DNA of 30,690 nt from Gnetum montanum (taxonomy: Eukaryota > Streptophyta > Gnetopsida > Gnetales > Gnetaceae): NCBI GenBank assembly GCA_015680685.1, contig MNCI01026473.1:187784-218473 (forward strand), given 5' to 3'. The stretch's first letter is position 1. Each line of letters starts with the position of its first letter. Below, in pieces: positions 19,947 through 30,625 of this stretch. Below the pieces are notes generated by a model. That model was not told the origin of the DNA, did no database searches, and worked only from the letters and a program-made list of their open reading frames with translations. The position numbers were made by a program, and so were the translations under genes.

Positions 19947-21300
19947 ATGGAGCTTGGCAGACCTAGCGGAATGGTCAAAGACCAAGCCAACCTAAAGGTT
20001 GAGGTAGAACTTGGTCAAGATGAGACTATGTTCTAGCATCTATGGGACCAAGTTAAAGTTGTGGATGAGGCCTTAGCCAACCCTGCATCAAAAAGTGTAG
20101 ATGTGATTCATTATGTTCTTAAAGAAATGGACTTGTTGCAGAACAAGATGAACATCTGCTCTAAGAACTGGGTGAAAGTGGTAGAGACCAAGGTCTTGAT
20201 CCTTGAGGGCCATTTTGATCATATGTTAAACCTATATAAGGACCTCTTTAGATCCTTTCAAGAGGCACAGACAAAGGCATATCTAGTTGATGACCTGATT
20301 ATTCAAGTAAAGGTTATGGAGGACGTCTTGGTTGGAGTGAATCAAGATATGTCCAACTTGAAAATTGAAAATGACATCCTAAAGTCCTTCATGGCAAGAT
20401 GCCTAGTAGAAGGGCCCATATCAATGGCTCAAACCAAAGTAAAAGAATTGGGATCCTATGATGGCAAGAGAAATGATGCTAAACTTGATCCTTTTCTCCA
20501 TGATGTGGAGATGTATTTGTTTACTAGGGGCGTTCCAACAACCTAGAAGGTCTCCATTGCATCTTAGTATCTCATAAAAAGTGCTAAGATATGATGGCTC
20601 AGCCTTCTTTGTGCCAAAGAGAATGGTACTACAGTTGAGATAGTAAACACATGAGATAGATTCAAGGCAGCTTTGATTAGATAGTTCCACCTAGGGAACT
20701 TAGAGTGGGTAGCTAGAACCAAGCTTGAGTTCTTGAAACACTCAGGCAAGCTTGAAGATTACATCAATGCTTTCCAAGAGCTTATGTTATTGATTCATGA
20801 TATGGGAGATTGGGATCGTTCCTTTAAATTCATAAATGGGTTGCAACTTTATGCGTAGATGCAACTACATCGATGAGGTATTAACACTCTCACTCAGGAA
20901 ATTGCAGCTACTAGTACCTTCCTTGATTTCAAGGCTACAAATCTAGATAAGGGTAAACTAGGAAAGGGAAAGTAGGGCACATCTTCCCACTCTTAGAAAA
21001 TAGACATGGTTTTCACCAAAGGTGGAAACAGTTTTAAATCAAGTTAGCAAGTCAATCATCCTATAGGTCATGGTCCTTCATAAAACCAAGGCTCCTAGTA
21101 GAAACATAAAGATACAAGGAGTAAATGGAAACTTGGAGCTAAGAAAAATAATTTTCTGGAGGACCCTTCAAGGAACCAATTTAATGCTTCTTGTGCCACA
21201 GTGATCACCTAGTGCAAAATTACCCTCTAAGCTTAATAAGGGCTAAGAGTAGGTAGAGACAAACTCTAGGGAAGCAATCGATGACCCTTGAGTACCATCT
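19947..21300 (+). pseudogene. gag of the chromovirus, broken
   Basis: The frame can be followed from the ATG at 19947. The 20061-20546 stretch is open and helix-rich (EALANPASKSVDVIHYVLKE at its start), as in chromovirus Gag. The capsid core follows with ELGSYDGKRNDAKLDPFLHD, then KVSIAS.YLIKSAKI.W and a segment with VARTKLEFLKHSGKLEDYIN, after that INGLQLYA. A zinc knuckle CFLCHSDHLVQNY is visible near 21188-21226 in another frame, with its last Cys replaced by Tyr. Stops are TAG where Gln or Trp is usual (for instance LIR.FHLG and YA.MQL) and TGA for Arg. Gag would form the particle and bind element RNA. Confidence 0.82.
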
Positions 21301-21469
21301 AGATCCTTGCCTCCAGATTACAGATGTTAGCTCCTTATGGAAACAATGAAGATTAGTTATTATGATGGAGTTGTTTGATATGGTTACACAGAGGTTAGAA
21401 GTCAAAAGCTCTAAAGATACTAATCTTGATAATTTACACTAGGCCCAGTTAGCCCTAATCATTGTGAGC

Positions 21470-21700
21470 TTCAGATAGAGAAGTGCCTTAATTGATAATG
21501 GTGCTAGTCACAATTATATGGTTCTAGCCATGGTAAGAGAATTATAGCTAGAAGTGGAACTAGTTCAAGGTTCTTGCAAACTTGCAAAGTTCTAATCCCT
21601 ACAATGTATTGGTATTTATTGAAATGTTCTAGTTCAAGGGGGCTCATGGTAGGGAGCTCTTGATTTCTCAATTATGGATATGGATTTCTTTGATGTCATA
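21470..21700 (+). pseudogene. Aspartic protease of the chromovirus, broken
   Basis: ALIDNGASHNYM at about 21488-21524 corresponds to the catalytic D(T/S)GA(T/S)HNFI loop. The usual T or S after Asp is Asn here. Further on, MDMDFFDVILGQKFL near 21675-21717 matches the domain end (hxGMDWLxxh-like). Stops and a frame change lie between them. In a live element it would cut the polyprotein. Confidence 0.75.
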
Positions 21701-22034
21701 TTGGGACAAAAATTCTTGTGTAAGGCCAAATTTTTCACTACACCATATTTGGATCTGATTTTCATTTCGCATGAGAGCTTACCTTACCTAATTTAGACTC
21801 ATGGGGCACAAATTGAGAAGGATGAGGGGTCTAGACTCCAAATTGTTTCTCCTATGGTTATGAAATGTTTCGCCAAGGATCCCACATGAAAATGTCTTCT
21901 AGCTATGAAAACTAGTAATCATTTTGAGGCTAGTGAGCCTTAAACATGCATTAGTTCACAGATAAATAAAGTGTTAGACTATTTTCAAGATGTGATGCCA
22001 TAAGAGCTACCTAGAAGTCTATCACCATTGGAGT

Positions 22035-22790
22035 GTGGTAGATCATAAAATAGATTTGTTGCTAGGTACCAACTTTCCTATTCAAATATCATATCTATTA
22101 ATAGAGCTAGAATTAGAGGAGTTGAAGAAACAACTTGGGAGTTTGATGTCCAAAGGATACATTTGTCCCTTGAAATCTTCTTATGGTGCATCCATGTTGT
22201 TTGTTGCTAAGGAGAATGGGACGTTACATCTCTGTTTTGACTACAAGTTGTTAAATAATCATACTATTAAAAACAAGTATCCAGTGTCACTCATCTTTGA
22301 CTTGTTTGATTAGCTAGCAAGGGCACATTATTTTACCTAGCTAGACCTTCACCAAGGGTGTTATCAAGTTTGCATTGCAGAGGATGATGAGGAGAAAACT
22401 ACATGTGACTAGATATAGTCATATGAATGGACTGTGATGCCCTTTTGGCTATGTAATGTGCTAACCACTTTCTGTACTCTAATGAACGAGATATTCTGAC
22501 CATTTCTTGACAAATTTGTAGTTTTCTATCTCAAAAATATCTTAGTATACAATTAGACCATGGAGGAGCATGTTCTTCACCTAAAAATAGTCCTTGAGAA
22601 ACTACTAGCAAATCAGTTGTACATGAAGAAAAAAAATGTGGATTTTGTTGTACAAAGCTAAAGTTTCTGGAACACCTTATGGGGCATGGACAAATTAAGC
22701 CAAATCCCAAAAAGTAGAGTTTGTATGCTAGTGGTCCACTCCCACTAATGTTCATTAGGTTTGATAGTTTATGGGGTTAGCTAGCTTCTA
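22035..22790 (+). pseudogene. Reverse transcriptase of the chromovirus, broken
   Basis: The frame opens with [20 protein letters not shown] and [20 protein letters not shown], then [20 protein letters not shown] and [20 protein letters not shown], the standard fingers and palm of Ty3/gypsy RT. The catalytic loop reads VVFYLKNILVYN (near 22519-22554), where Y(V/L)DDI(L/V)VYS is expected, so both catalytic Asp residues are lost. TAG stops follow FDLFD and precede LDLHQGCYQV, the latter at a Trp position. Confidence 0.88.
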
Positions 22791-23480
22791 TCACAAATTT
22801 ATCAAAAAGTTCTCAGGTGTTGCTACTCCCCTTATAAATCTACAAAAGAAAGAAGTCCCATGGCAATGGGATTTAAATTGCCAGTAGGCCATTGACAAAA
22901 TCAAAGAGGCCTTAATCTTTCATCATGTATTGGCTATGTCAAATTTCTCAAAACCTTTTGAGGTCCATACTAATGCTAAGAAGGATGCAATCAATGGCAT
23001 GTTGCTATAGGAGGATTAGCCTATCGCTTATGAGTCTTGAAAGCTGAATTAAGTATAGCAAAGGTGACCTTTCAACGAGAAAGAAACATTTGTCATTGTC
23101 CATTGCTTAAGATCATGAAGACATTACTTGCTAGGAAGTCATGTCCATATAAAGATCAACTAGCTATCTACTTAATCAAACTAAGCTGAGGCATAAATAA
23201 GCATGATGGTTGGCCATGCTCTCTGAATTTGATTTGCAGCTAACCTACCTCCTTAAAAAGGATAATGTGGTGGTGGATGCATTAAGTTGTTGTCCTCAAC
23301 CCACCTCCTATCTCTTCTCTATCATTGGGTCACAAACCTCACATGTCCAGTGTGATGAGGTGCTATTAGCTAAAATTCAAGATGGTTTGAAAAGGGATGC
23401 TCAGGTGATTAACCTCATGAAATTATTAGAGATAGGGAAAGCACCACATTTCAAAATGAGGGATGGACTACTTTGATTCT
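22790..23480 (+). pseudogene. RNase H region of the chromovirus, broken
   Basis: The connection reads ATPLINLQKKEVPWQWDLNC near 22825-22890. RNase H proper begins KPFEVHTNAKKDAINGMLL (about 22952-23008), with Asn in place of the catalytic Asp of (V/E)xxDAS. PFNEKETFVIVHCL near 23070-23106 carries the Glu of the EKE segment, and VVVDALSCCP near 23266-23295 the Asp of the NxVADALSR motif. Frame is interrupted by TAG and TGA codons, several at expected Trp or Gln. Confidence 0.8.
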
Positions 23481-23499
23481 AGGATAACCGAATCTATGT

Positions 23500-24420
23500 T
23501 CTGGATTGGGATAGCCTCAGTAAGGATATTATTTGAGAGTGCCATGATACACAATTCACTAAGCACCCTGGGAAATAAAGAACATTGGTATTAATTAAGA
23601 GAATCTTCTTTTGGCTAAAGATGTATCAAGATGTAATTGCCTATGTCTAGAAGTTTTTGGTGTGCCGACATGATAAAGGTTCTCTAGAGTGTCCTAGTGG
23701 ACTCCTCCTTCCTTTAGAAATCCCACCATTTCTGTGGGCTACGGTGACAATGGACTTCATCAAAGGCCTATCGAATGTGTAGGGCTTGAGTAGCATCATT
23801 GTGGTGGTGGAAAAATTTTCTAAGTTCACCATATTTATTCCTTGTCCATTCCAATGTTCAACTAAGGAAATTGTGACATATTACTTTGATAGGGTGGTCC
23901 AATATTATGGGCTATGTATAAGCATAGTATTGAATCATGACCCTAGATTTATAAGTGCATTATAGTGGGCGTCATTTGGCATGATGTGAATTACCCTCAA
24001 ATTATCGACAATTTTTAATCTGCAAATAGATGAACAAATAGATCATATGAATTATATACTTGAAGAGTACCTTGGAAACTATGTCTGTAGTGATAAGAAG
24101 AGCTAGCTTGTTTTGTTAGGAATTACCCAATTAAGCTAAAACATCCAAAAGTCTTCAGCGATAGGGTTTTCTCTTGCAAATTTGGCAATGGAAACGCAAC
24201 TCATTACTCCACATATGGTCTCTTCCTCTTTACAGGGACAACATCCCTTCACGAATGAGTTCTTAAATGTGTGGTCCAAAAATATTGAAACTGCAAGGGA
24301 TTGTTTAGAGAGGGTGATGAAGCATATGAAGAAGTATGTAGTTTGGAAATGCCAACTCCATAAATTCAAGGTGGGAGATTGGGTTCTCCTAAAATTAGAC
24401 CCTTGTTAGTTTAAGCCAAA
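23500..24420 (+). pseudogene. Integrase of the chromovirus, broken
   Basis: The zinc-binding domain is weakly visible: CHDTQFTKHPG near 23540, then CLVCRHDKGSLECPSGLLLP in another frame near 23643-23720. The catalytic core has a VTMDFIKGLSNV phrase near 23745 with the first Asp, and NHDPRFIS near 23935 with the second. The expected Glu region (TDGQTERVN-like) survives only as decayed text near 24020-24060. ENPIA-like text is antisense and ignored. The 24182-24409 stretch is open and ends KFKVGDWVLLKLDPC, the usual entry to the GPY/F module. Confidence 0.8.
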
Positions 24421-24790
24421 ATAGGGAACCACATCAAAACTAATGAGGCAATATGATGGTCCCTTCTAGATCATCAGTAAGATTAACCCTATGATGTATA
24501 AGCTTCAACTACCTATCAATATGGACCAAGTCCATCCAGGTTTTCATGTCAGCATGTTGAATCCACTGCCTTATCAATTTCCTTATCTTGAAAGAAGACT
24601 CATGATTTGAGAATGAACTTGTATATAATTTATACAAGGAAAGAGAGTTAACTACATCCAAAACTTCAAGACCACTAAACACAGTCCTAAAATAAAAGTG
24701 GAATTTCTTGTCCACTAGAAACATCATTCGAACTTAGATGATAATTAGGAATACCTAGAGCATTTGAGGTCCTATGAACACTTAATTCTC
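24420..24790 (+). pseudogene. GPY/F module and chromodomain remnant of the chromovirus
   Basis: MRQYDGPF.IISKINPMMYK followed by LQLPINMDQVHPGFHVSMLN (about 24444-24560) is the GPY/F module at the integrase C-terminus. Beyond it VEFLVH.KHHSNLDDN.EYL and EHLRSYEH (about 24698-24781) match the core of a chromodomain (hxYLVKWKG...ATWEPxxxL). Both positions where Trp is expected are TAG. The domain normally guides integration to marked chromatin. Its presence makes the element a chromovirus. Confidence 0.78.
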
Positions 24791-25465
24791 GTTTTTTGTT
24801 GAAATCAAGCAATCAATATCCCACCATGGCTTTTCCAATGATGGGTAGAAATTCCTCCTACAAAAAAAAAAATTCTAGAAATATGAGGACCAAATAGACT
24901 AATAGAGGCATCGCATGTGTTGAATCATAGGATCTGAGGATGAGTTCTTGTGAAAGCTCACCTCAAATAGGGATATGTGTGGAGTTTTTCGAAGAACTCT
25001 ATAAGCGATGGAGCTTAAGTTTCACATATGTAGGAGACTATGTTGATCTTGAGACCCCTAGACCTTTGGGTTTAAGTGAGTTAAGAGATGCCTTAGACTC
25101 ATAAATCCCTTAGGTTGGTGCATTCTATTGTGTCACTATGGTAGGCCACTAGGAGCCCTTCTATAGTTCTGCATCTCAAGTAGGGTGTGGAAGGGTGGAT
25201 ATACCAAGTCTTAAATGGTACTATTCTTGACTTGGGTGTCAAATACTATGATGAGTCCAAATATTAGAAAGACAATTGAGTTAAAAAATAAGCTTTAAGA
25301 TCTTAGAACCTAGCAATTGAACCTTCTAGGACCTAATGTCCTTTTGAATCAGACTCCAAATAGCATGAGTTTACTTCCCTGAAATTAATGGAATCCTTTT
25401 CAATTTTGGTGTAGCTACCTCGTGGGTTACCTAGGCTATGCTCTAAGTTCATCACTCATTTTTAA
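24790..25465 (+). other. Chromovirus 3' untranslated region, no recognised genes
   Basis: This is AT-rich, stop-rich sequence between the end of pol and the polypurine tract. I see no gene or clear repeat. Confidence 0.6.
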
Positions 25466-25477
25466 GCAAGGGAGGAT
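25466..25477 (+). promoter_or_regulatory. Polypurine tract of the chromovirus
   Basis: GCAAGGGAGGAT stands directly before the 3' LTR start TATGAGAGAGG. The last eight bases and the LTR start match those of the LARD-like element. Confidence 0.8.
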
Positions 25478-25988
25478 TATGAGAGAGGTAGCAAAGAGTC
25501 CTCTACTCCTTATGTCTTTGGAACCATATTAACATGGTAGTTCTATGCATTACTAAGAGGAGGCCATGATCTTCCACATTACCCCACTTTGTAGGACCTT
25601 GCTTGGGAGGGTTGCGTGGTTCAACTCTGTGTTAAGGTGTAAATTGGATGTGTCATGGGACATGCTATGGGACATTGCATGTGCTCCTTAGATCATGACA
25701 CCAACTACTATCATGCAATGATGAATCTAGAAGGTTCAGTTGGTAGTTCCCATGGTGTCCACGTGAGTGGAGCAAGGGAGTGCTATCTAGCTTTTATTAG
25801 CATTACGCATTTGAATTTCTTGAAACACCACTTAGGTCACATGCTAACACTAATAAATTATTTGTTGGAATGTGTTTTAGGACTGTTGATAGCTAAGGTG
25901 TATTCCTCTTGAGTTCCGTCCCACTTTTGAATCTACTTTGAGGGACTCTAGGGATGCTAGACAACATGTCAGGGACAACGTTGTTATA
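25478..25988 (+). repeat. 3' LTR of the chromovirus
   Basis: It matches 19201-19796. The first dinucleotide is TA instead of TG, and the end is TA instead of CA, each explicable by one transition. Divergence from the 5' LTR is considerable (roughly one base in five by eye), indicating an old insertion. Confidence 0.9.
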
Positions 25989-25993
25989 GGTTA

Positions 25994-27550
25994 AGTGTCT
26001 TTTATCCATGGTCTTTCCTTTCCAAATGTTTAAAATTTTTTTTATCCTATTTTAACTTGGTGCAATAAGCAAATAATATAGTGGACCCAACCTTGAACCT
26101 CAGTACTACAAGAAACAAAGGGTTTGAATGCTTTGTTCCTTTCAATATCCTAAGCAATCACAAGAATCATCATGTACTGAGGCATAGGGGTGTCAAAATC
26201 TAAAATAATTTTTGGGTTTGTCCTTTTTCATAATGTTTATTATAATAGATAATAGAAAAAGGGCTAGCCTATCTACAACCTCGTTATAATTAACCATCCT
26301 AAAACATCATCATCATTAGTTGATCTCCAATGGCAATATCTAGTGATTGTGCCACCAAGTAACCTCAATATGCTTGTAGCAATCTTGGGGCTCAAGTAGG
26401 AAGTCTTTGAAGCCTACACTACATGATAGGACCACCACAATCACCTCTACTAGCCTTTTTAGCTAGGTAACATGTTGACCACAAACATAAGTCTAATTCC
26501 ACTTTCTTCCTAGACTAACTAAGTCTGAGTCTCATCTATGAATATCCCTATTGATAAAACATTTGATATTAATGACTAAAATATTGTATCATAAATGTGA
26601 TAACAATAAAAGATATCATAATTACAATATAGTGGGCCATGGTCATGCCTATAAATCGAAGCCTACTATTGTATCAAAATAAATATTTTTGCCAACCCTT
26701 AGTGAAATTCTTGTAGTTTGTTTTCTTGAACTTAGAGTTAATTGTGAATGCCTGTAGTGTGATGAATTACTATTGTATGACATCTTTGTTTGAGTGGATT
26801 ATTCCTAGACATAATTCATGATCAACAATAAAGATCAAAATTGTTTTTCATCATTACAACATCTCACATAGAATAGATTTACATTACTATGTCTTTCAAT
26901 TTGACTTTGTCAATTACTTTTCCTACATCATTTACTCTTTTATTATTTGTTAATATGGGTGGAACAAGTACAACTGGTTTCAAGCATAAAGTGTGCTTGT
27001 TTGATAACCCACTAGTGACTTTACTTAATTCATTTAATGGTAAAGTTACTTAGTAATCCCAATAACAATTATATTAGCCAAGACATGTATGGCAAGCTAT
27101 GACCAAATACTTATCCCCAATAGGCTAGAATAGTTTTACAATTTCATTCTCTTTAGTAATAGAAGTTATAATTATTTTTACTATGTTTACTATTAGCACA
27201 CTTAGAGCTAAAACAACATCAACTAATCATATACCTCACTAAGAGTTAAACCATACATTTTGTACCTTGCTAACTTTAAGTGAGAAGATAACAATAACAA
27301 ACGTATCAACTCACTAGTATACTTATATTGTCTATCCACAAATTATGATTTGGTCGCATGTGAACACTTATGACTTGTAAGGCTGAGTATTGGGATTCTC
27401 TACCACTCATCATTAGTATCATTTCCAAGGAATGTGTTAGTGTTTGCTAGTTAGTTGATTTTAACATAATGCATTGTATTACGTATTTTCAAACTTATCT
27501 TTCAAACACTTAGGATAATTTCTGAAATACATATACTTAAGTTTTAAGGG
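25994..27550. other. About 1.5 kb of AT-rich DNA without recognised genes
   Basis: No domain, RNA gene or repeat structure was recognised on either strand. It may be the LTR or leader of the element whose gag relic follows, but no LTR pair was found. Confidence 0.5.
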
Positions 27551-27557
27551 ATTCAGA

Positions 27558-29290
27558 ATGGCTTCTACACATAAAGTGAAATATCCACCTACTATTAACC
27601 TTAATGAAAATAATGGCAAAAATTATAATCAAGACAATTTGAGTAGATCGATATAAACTAGAATATTGTACACTCATGTTGATCCTTACTACCCTAACTT
27701 TACATTCATTTTCCAACAAGATGAACAGTTTAGATGGAGAGACTTATAAGGCAACATTTTCTTGCCATCCAATTATTCAACACCATCTATGCTTCATGCA
27801 ACTCTATTGAGATCAAGTCTTTGTCATGCACAAGAAGGATACCAAGTTAACAAGAACATAATAAGGCCATCCTAGCCAACAAAGGATAAAGCAAGAAGAA
27901 ATGCTATCATGGTAGTAAGATATGAATAAAAGAAAGGAAAAAGGGCATAACAAGCAATTATCCTTACAAAAAATGAATATACATCATACAAAGTTGAAAA
28001 ATCATCATTTTCATAGATCCAGTTCTAAATCACATGTTCTATATACTAAAGATCATGTGAAGTCAAATTTATGTTCAGCCTATGCAAAAACTCCTAGAAG
28101 ATATGAGGTAAAATCCAAATTTAGGAGAAATTCAAGGTCTAAGACCTCCAATAAATCCAAAAAAGATAAGTCAAGGAGCCATAAAAGGAGAACCAGTCAA
28201 CACCATTCTCCAAGTCCTCCATCCTCTTCCTCATACTTATCAACACACTTTAACAAGGAAGGATAAAGACCAAAGGATCATGATAGGGAGAGGAGAAAGA
28301 ATCATGACAAACACATCAATGAAAGAATACATCCTAGTGATAAAGAAGATGATGAAATGAATAGGAAAATGGAATTAATGCATAAGAGAATATAACAGAT
28401 CACCACTGTAATAAGGATTACAAACTCAAAGACTATGAATAACTCCTATTGGCCACTTGAAGCATGATAAACATTAAAGAAGTAGTCTACATATCAACTA
28501 GGAACCTAAAGAATAGTTACATAAAGTGATTTAACATGATTAACATTCCTATGTTTGAAGGAGCATGCAAATCTATAGCACCATCTTCAAGAATTTTATG
28601 ATGCTTGCACCCTGCAAAACATAGAAAATGATTGGTAGAAAGTAAAATTGTTTCCCAATACACTCATTAAGGAGGCAAAAAGCTAGTACAGATCCTTAAA
28701 ACTATAATCTTAAAGAATATGGAATATCATGCTATAGCTCTTCAATGATAAGTATCAAACCTACTCAAGAGTGTCACATTTGAGAAAATAAATCCAATGA
28801 TGGAAACAAGAAACATATGAATCTCTTGATGTAGTAATGAGTAAATAATATTCATTACTATATAGATACCCAAGTTGCATATTTTCTTGAAGGGAACAAT
28901 TGTGAGACATTATTTATGGGTTGAGAAATAAAATGAGAGAGATCCTTGATGTGTATGTCTAAGGAAGATTATTCAAGGTGACAATCCATTGAATCCAATG
29001 GTTACTATATCAAGTGGCAAAAGAAGAAGGAGAACTGCATAAGAGAGAATTAGTTAAAGAGTACAATAAAGACTAAACAAGTATTCACAATGAAAAAGGA
29101 TAAGAAGAAGAAGAGAGATAATGAATGTGAAAACTACAAAAACAAAGGAAAAGTTGTTGTAGTGGAAGAGGTTATGGACTCAAGTTTGGAAGATGGAAAT
29201 GTATGCAATGTCATTGATGAAATTGTTAAATCTGTTAGAGTAAAGATGTGTCTATATCTAAAAGTACAAGTATTAGCAAGGTGAAATATG
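27558..29290 (+). pseudogene. Retrotransposon gag relic, family undetermined
   Basis: From the ATG at 27558 the frame reads MASTHKVKYPPTINLNEN and continues with stops. A basic, Ser/Arg/Lys-rich stretch is open at 27922-28266 (SRSKTSNKSKKDKSRSHKRR). In 28540-28960 a Gag-capsid pattern can be followed across stops: IPMFEGACKS, EAKS.YRSLKL, NDKYQTYSRVSHLRK, WKQETYESLDVVMSK, LLYRYPSCIFS and GLRNKMREILDVYV. The core YSRVSHLRK...ESL...G(L)R is like the retrotransposon gag family of plant Ty3/gypsy elements. A Lys-rich frame at 29090-29281 may be its tail. I see no pol after it, so the element is incomplete or interrupted. Confidence 0.6.
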
Positions 29291-29299
29291 CATTCATAT

Positions 29300-29971
29300 C
29301 ACTGCCATGTGCAACCTTTTTGGGAAGAAAGAATCTACATTACTAAAATATTTCTTTTCATCCATTTTAAAAAAATGTAGCATAACAAAAATTTCATCAC
29401 AAGCTAGTACTTGTTGTGAATCTAATGAATATTTTAAGCAAGGTTTTAAAAATATTTCAAATTTCAGCCTTCATAAAAGAGAAAACACTAAGAAATAAAC
29501 TCTCTAAGAAATGAAAACATGAAATGATTTTAATATTTTGTTATCTTATCCTTCTTTTATTGTATTGATATGATTCAGGCTAATGTGGTCAAAATTATTT
29601 TCTTGCAAATGACTATTGTAATTATGCAAGTTTACTTCATTTAATGTCCATAGAAGCTTTTTGTTTATTTGGGATTCACATTCTATCTAGAATCATTTTT
29701 AGTTAAGAAAACTAAAGTAATTGAAATAAAATGCAATCTTTCATTGAAATGTCAATGTAGGACATAAAACTTGTATATTTCTTCTTGGTTGAGCTTTAAG
29801 AACCTAAGTAATTTTTGGTTGTATTCTAAATATTTAATATTAATAAATCCTTCTTTTTACTTGTTAAAAGAACAACACTTCATTAGCCTTCACATTACAA
29901 CCTTACCATTCTTTAGAATGAAAGGTTATGCTTAAATATAATGTAACAATATTTTCTCTTAGTATCACTTT
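29300..29971. other. AT-rich DNA without recognised genes
   Basis: T-rich and A-rich runs and short stop-bounded frames only. Nothing recognisable on either strand. Confidence 0.5.
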
Positions 29972-30028
29972 GTTATAAATATGAAGTTAAATCTTATATT
30001 GTTATAAATGTGAAGTTAAATCTTATAG
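29972..30028. repeat. Two-copy tandem duplication, 29-bp period
   Basis: GTTATAAATATGAAGTTAAA plus TCTTATATT is followed at 30001 by a copy differing at a couple of bases (ATGTG for ATATG, and the last base or two). Confidence 0.85.
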
Positions 30029-30404
30029 CTTCATTGTCTAATGGATAAATATGACTTTTTGGAAGGGATGAGCTATTGTTAGTTAAATGGTTCTTTTTGG
30101 ATGGCTCTATAAGGTTTGTTTTAATTCTAGAAGTGATTCTTTGGAATGTTCACATTGTTGAGATCCATCTAAAAGGATAACTTCCAGATGTTTTTAAATT
30201 AGAGTATGTAACATGGCTTTTTCCTATTTAAGGGATGAATCCCTTGTCATTATATCTAAGAATCTCATTTGGATCATACATATGAAGATAAGATCAAATC
30301 ACAAATTAACACACTTTGCATAGCGTAGTGTAATCATGTAAGCTTGTCAAGCAATAATATAAAACCCTAGGAAGAAAGATAACTAGGCAAGAACGAACTA
30401 GATT

Positions 30405-30623
30405 AAGTTCACATAAGATGTAATGTTCCTTGAAAGCTTTGGTGACGGTAGGCCATGCCTCTTGCAAGTATTTTCTTTATATTGTCGAAAGAGCATAGAA
30501 AATGAACTAACTTTGAGCAAACCACCTTCATTGTAGGAGGGATCAAACTTTTTAATTTTCTTGTGACTAATGTCTTCAAAATCCAAGGACTTAGGCTTAT
30601 CACGTTTGTTCTTTCACTTCCAT
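30405..30623 (-). pseudogene. KRR1: KRR1-like (small-subunit processome) gene, 5' fragment, broken
   Basis: KRR1 is a nucleolar KH-domain protein needed for 40S ribosome maturation. The minus strand starts MEVKEQT at 30623, then shifts frame to DKPKSLDFEDISHKKIKKFD, PSYNEGGLLKVSSFSMLF and RQYKE. It shifts again to YLQEAWPTVTKAFKEHYI and CELNLV. This follows the plant KRR1 N-terminus in order: DKPKPWD, the (V/I)EKFDPSWNEGG segment, SSFSTLFPQYREKYL, and the A(L)KE..(V)xCELNLVEGS start of the KH region. Similarity stops near 30405, where an exon end is possible (CTA then GTTCGT). At least two frameshifts disable it. The KH domains are absent. The ATG lies two bases from the family T repeat. Confidence 0.75.
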
Positions 30624-30625
30624 GT

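Larger units (their letters stand above)
19201..25988 (+). mobile_element. Ty3/gypsy chromovirus retrotransposon, complete outline, decayed
   Basis: A 596-bp 5' LTR, PBS, gag, protease, RT, RNase H, integrase with chromodomain, polypurine tract and a 511-bp 3' LTR occur in order on the plus strand. Flanks GGCTG (19196-19200) and GGTTA (25989-25993) may be a 5-bp target duplication altered by two transitions. Dozens of stops, mostly TAG at Trp or Gln positions, show it is inactive. The chromodomain remnant and the CX2CX3HX4C-type gag knuckle place it among plant chromoviruses. Confidence 0.88.

Noticed and set aside
27922-28266. The SR-like basic frame as a host splicing-factor gene
   Set aside because: It has no RNA-recognition motif, is continuous in context with gag-like text, and is bounded by stops in decayed sequence.
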